This document shows positions 62,236 through 63,831 of a stretch of 63,831 nucleotides of DNA, piece by piece. The stretch is taken from the NCBI GenBank assembly GCA_000179315.1, contig ADZZ01000271.1, positions 1 through 63,831 on the forward strand, in the 5' to 3' direction. Under the pieces are notes generated by a model. It searched no databases. It had not been told where the DNA came from and saw only the letters and a list, made by a program, of their open reading frames with translations. Origin of the DNA: a delta proteobacterium NaphS2. Lineage in GTDB: Bacteria > Desulfobacterota > DSM-4660 > Desulfatiglandales > Desulfatiglandaceae. Position 1 is the first letter of the stretch; the number at the start of each line of letters is the position of its first letter. The translations under genes were made by a program, and so were the position numbers.

Positions 62236-63831
62236 TCAGGGCAGGATCTTTATCCTCTGGTGGACTTTGGGAACAAGGTTGCCTTTAAGGTGTTCAATAT
62301 AGGCAACCAGTGCATCTCTTTGAAAGGTGGATGAATCAAACCGGTCCATGATTTCGGGAAACACGTCATAGCCGTCCCCCCCTTTTGACAGATAGGAATT
62401 TGTTACAACGCCGTAGGATTTATCGGGATCAATGGGAGCGTCATTGATCAGGATATCTTCACAGGTCCCTTTCTTCAGGTTCAGGGTGAAACGAACGCCC
62501 CTTGAGACTTGCGGAAAAGCGCCTTCACCCGGTTGGGTGGTGCCGATGAAATCAAAAAGGGCTTGAACCTGGCTTCCCGTGAGGTTGACAAATACCAGGG
62601 AGCTCTCAAAGGGAAGGATGTTGTAAATGGTCTCTCGGGTCACCGGTCCTTCGGAAATACCGGCGCGAATGGCGCCGCTGTTGGTCAATGCAAAGTCCGG
62701 TTTGAACCGTCTCAGATGCCAGCGCATGGCATCGGTCACCAGATCGCCCAGGGCGGTTTCACGGTATCTGCCGTCATCATTTAAAAAGGGGCCTTGCGCA
62801 TATCCGATTTTTCCGGAAAGGAATCGATGCACTTTGTCCGCGTAAGGTTGAAGCAGTGCAAGAAGCGCAGGATCTTCCATAATCGGTTCCCCGACAAATT
62901 CAATTTTCTTCCGGCCATCCGGTGTCTTGATGGATCGTTTCAGATTGATGGGGATTATTTCCATATTGTAATCGACGATCCGTTTGTCCTGAATGGAGAG
63001 ATCTATTTTTCCCAGAACGAGCCCCCACTGCCACGCCTGGACAATCAATGTCTGACGGTTCGATTCGGGATCAATGACAATCAGAGGGGCTGTTATTTTG
63101 GTATGGGTTTCACCGTCAACGATCAGGTCAATTCCAGGAACTTCAGCCGCGAGCCTTTTGGAACCGCGGCTGTTTTGCGCATAGATCCCCAGATGGGTGA
63201 GCGCAATGATGACATCGACCTCTTTTCTCAGCCGGGAGACCAGTTTTTTCGCTACGGCCACTTCGTCTTCAAAGATGAGGTCTTTCACGTGGTCGGGATC
63301 AGCGGAAGTCCTGGTCCCCGTTGTCGTGATTCCGAAAATGCCCACGTTAAATCCGGAAAATCGTTTGATGATGTAAGGAACTGTGACCAGTTCCCCGCTC
63401 TGGTCTTTCACATTGGCGGAAAGAAACGGGAAATCGGCAAGGTCCATCTGCTCTCGAAGGACATCCATGGGATTGTCAAATTCATGATTCCCCAGAACCA
63501 TGGCATCATAACCGATGTAGTTGTACCCAAGAATATCCGGTTTCGCCTTGAAAAAGTTGGAGACCGAATGCCCCGTGTTAATGTCTCCGGCATCCAGCAG
63601 CAAAACGTTTTCATGGGTCTTTCTGATCTTTTTTACGAGGGTGGCCCGTGCTGGAAGCCCTCCCATATCCGGAATTGAATGGTTTGAAAATTTAACCGGG
63701 TGTCCGTGGGTATCGTTGGTGAACAGCACCGTGAGATGATAGGGGGCGGCATTTTGCGGTGCAGCATGTTGCGGGGAGACACTGCACCCCGTTATAAAAA
63801 TCAGAATGATGTTCAGCAGAAGTCCGAATGG
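62236..63831 (-). CDS. 5'-nucleotidase/UshA-type lipoprotein (5' end cut by window)
   Basis: The frame stays open to the last base of the window, so it is partial. The visible start shows a lipoprotein signal (LLLNIILIFITGC followed by SVSPQ), then a metallophosphoesterase domain with LTVLFTNDTHGHP, LLDAGD, MVLGNHEFDNP and ALTHLGIYAQ, and a 5'-nucleotidase C-terminal domain (LTNSGAIRAGISEGPVTRETIYNILPFESSLVFVNLTG). It would hydrolyse nucleotides in the periplasm or at the outer membrane. A GTG at 63729 is only an internal codon, not the start. Confidence 0.9.
   Translation of the reverse strand, partial: PFGLLLNIILIFITGCSVSPQHAAPQNAAPYHLTVLFTNDTHGHPVKFSNHSIPDMGGLPARATLVKKIRKTHENVLLLDAGDINTGHSVSNFFKAKPDILGYNYIGYDAMVLGNHEFDNPMDVLREQMDLADFPFLSANVKDQSGELVTVPYIIKRFSGFNVGIFGITTTGTRTSADPDHVKDLIFEDEVAVAKKLVSRLRKEVDVIIALTHLGIYAQNSRGSKRLAAEVPGIDLIVDGETHTKITAPLIVIDPESNRQTLIVQAWQWGLVLGKIDLSIQDKRIVDYNMEIIPINLKRSIKTPDGRKKIEFVGEPIMEDPALLALLQPYADKVHRFLSGKIGYAQGPFLNDDGRYRETALGDLVTDAMRWHLRRFKPDFALTNSGAIRAGISEGPVTRETIYNILPFESSLVFVNLTGSQVQALFDFIGTTQPGEGAFPQVSRGVRFTLNLKKGTCEDILINDAPIDPDKSYGVVTNSYLSKGGDGYDVFPEIMDRFDSSTFQRDALVAYIEHLKGNLVPKVHQRIKILP

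Overview
The window looks like a chromosomal piece of a Desulfobacterota (deltaproteobacterial) anaerobe. Pointers are a Rex-type redox repressor, a DUF1573 gene with an in-frame UGA exactly where a conserved Cys codon is expected (likely selenocysteine), DUF3426 and zinc-ribbon proteins, an Mrp-type antiporter built from dispersed modules, and many PAS/GAF/cyclic-nucleotide sensor proteins. No rRNA, tRNA or CRISPR array was recognised. Both ends cut genes: a response regulator at base 1 and a 5'-nucleotidase lipoprotein at base 63831.

Layout. 1-1654: a response regulator and PAS histidine kinase. 1710-9638: one long Mrp/Mnh-like cation/proton antiporter operon (E, F, G, MbhD-like, MbhE-MnhB, C, three NuoL/M/N-type channel subunits and two small membrane proteins), followed by a cNMP-PAS-PAS protein with a phospho-acceptor helix but no ATPase (9658-11196). 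11525-16006: an AaeA/AaeB-type efflux pair and a Tat-exported DUF362 protein. 16111-19781 (minus): an Mla-type phospholipid ABC transporter (STAS-MlaE, MlaF, MlaD, PqiC-like lipoprotein). 19843-23617 (minus): envelope genes (SYLF gene broken by an amber codon, DUF1254, OmpA-like lipoprotein, two-repeat periplasmic protein). 23853-29276: a 1387-codon-scale DUF11 surface protein cleanly split by an IS630-family element. 29405-32847: a sensor kinase with an ABC-type periplasmic sensor plus a FixJ/LuxR response regulator. 33053-40465: an outward-facing operon with two DUF2092 proteins, a formylglycine-type sulfatase, a receiver-only regulator, small exported proteins and a FadL-type porin. 40630-43829 (minus): rex, the DUF1573 candidate selenoprotein, rnhA and an acidic zinc-ribbon protein. 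44049-63831: mainly housekeeping genes (hpt, K+ channel, RtcB/archease, DacB, MoxR/CoxE pair, class III cyclase, FMN oxidoreductase, SNF2 helicase, 5'-nucleotidase).

The most interesting pattern is at 19.8-40.5 kb. Two 18-bp dyads with identical half-sites (ATTGGAC-N4-GTCCAAT) lie about 135 and 180 bp upstream of two envelope gene sets that flank the kinase/FixJ-type regulator pair. That geometry resembles the 6-N4-6 operators of the StyR/TodT branch of FixJ-like regulators. It suggests one two-component regulon that couples periplasmic sensing to sulfatase, FadL uptake, DUF1254/DUF2092 proteins and envelope remodelling. This is inference from sequence layout only.
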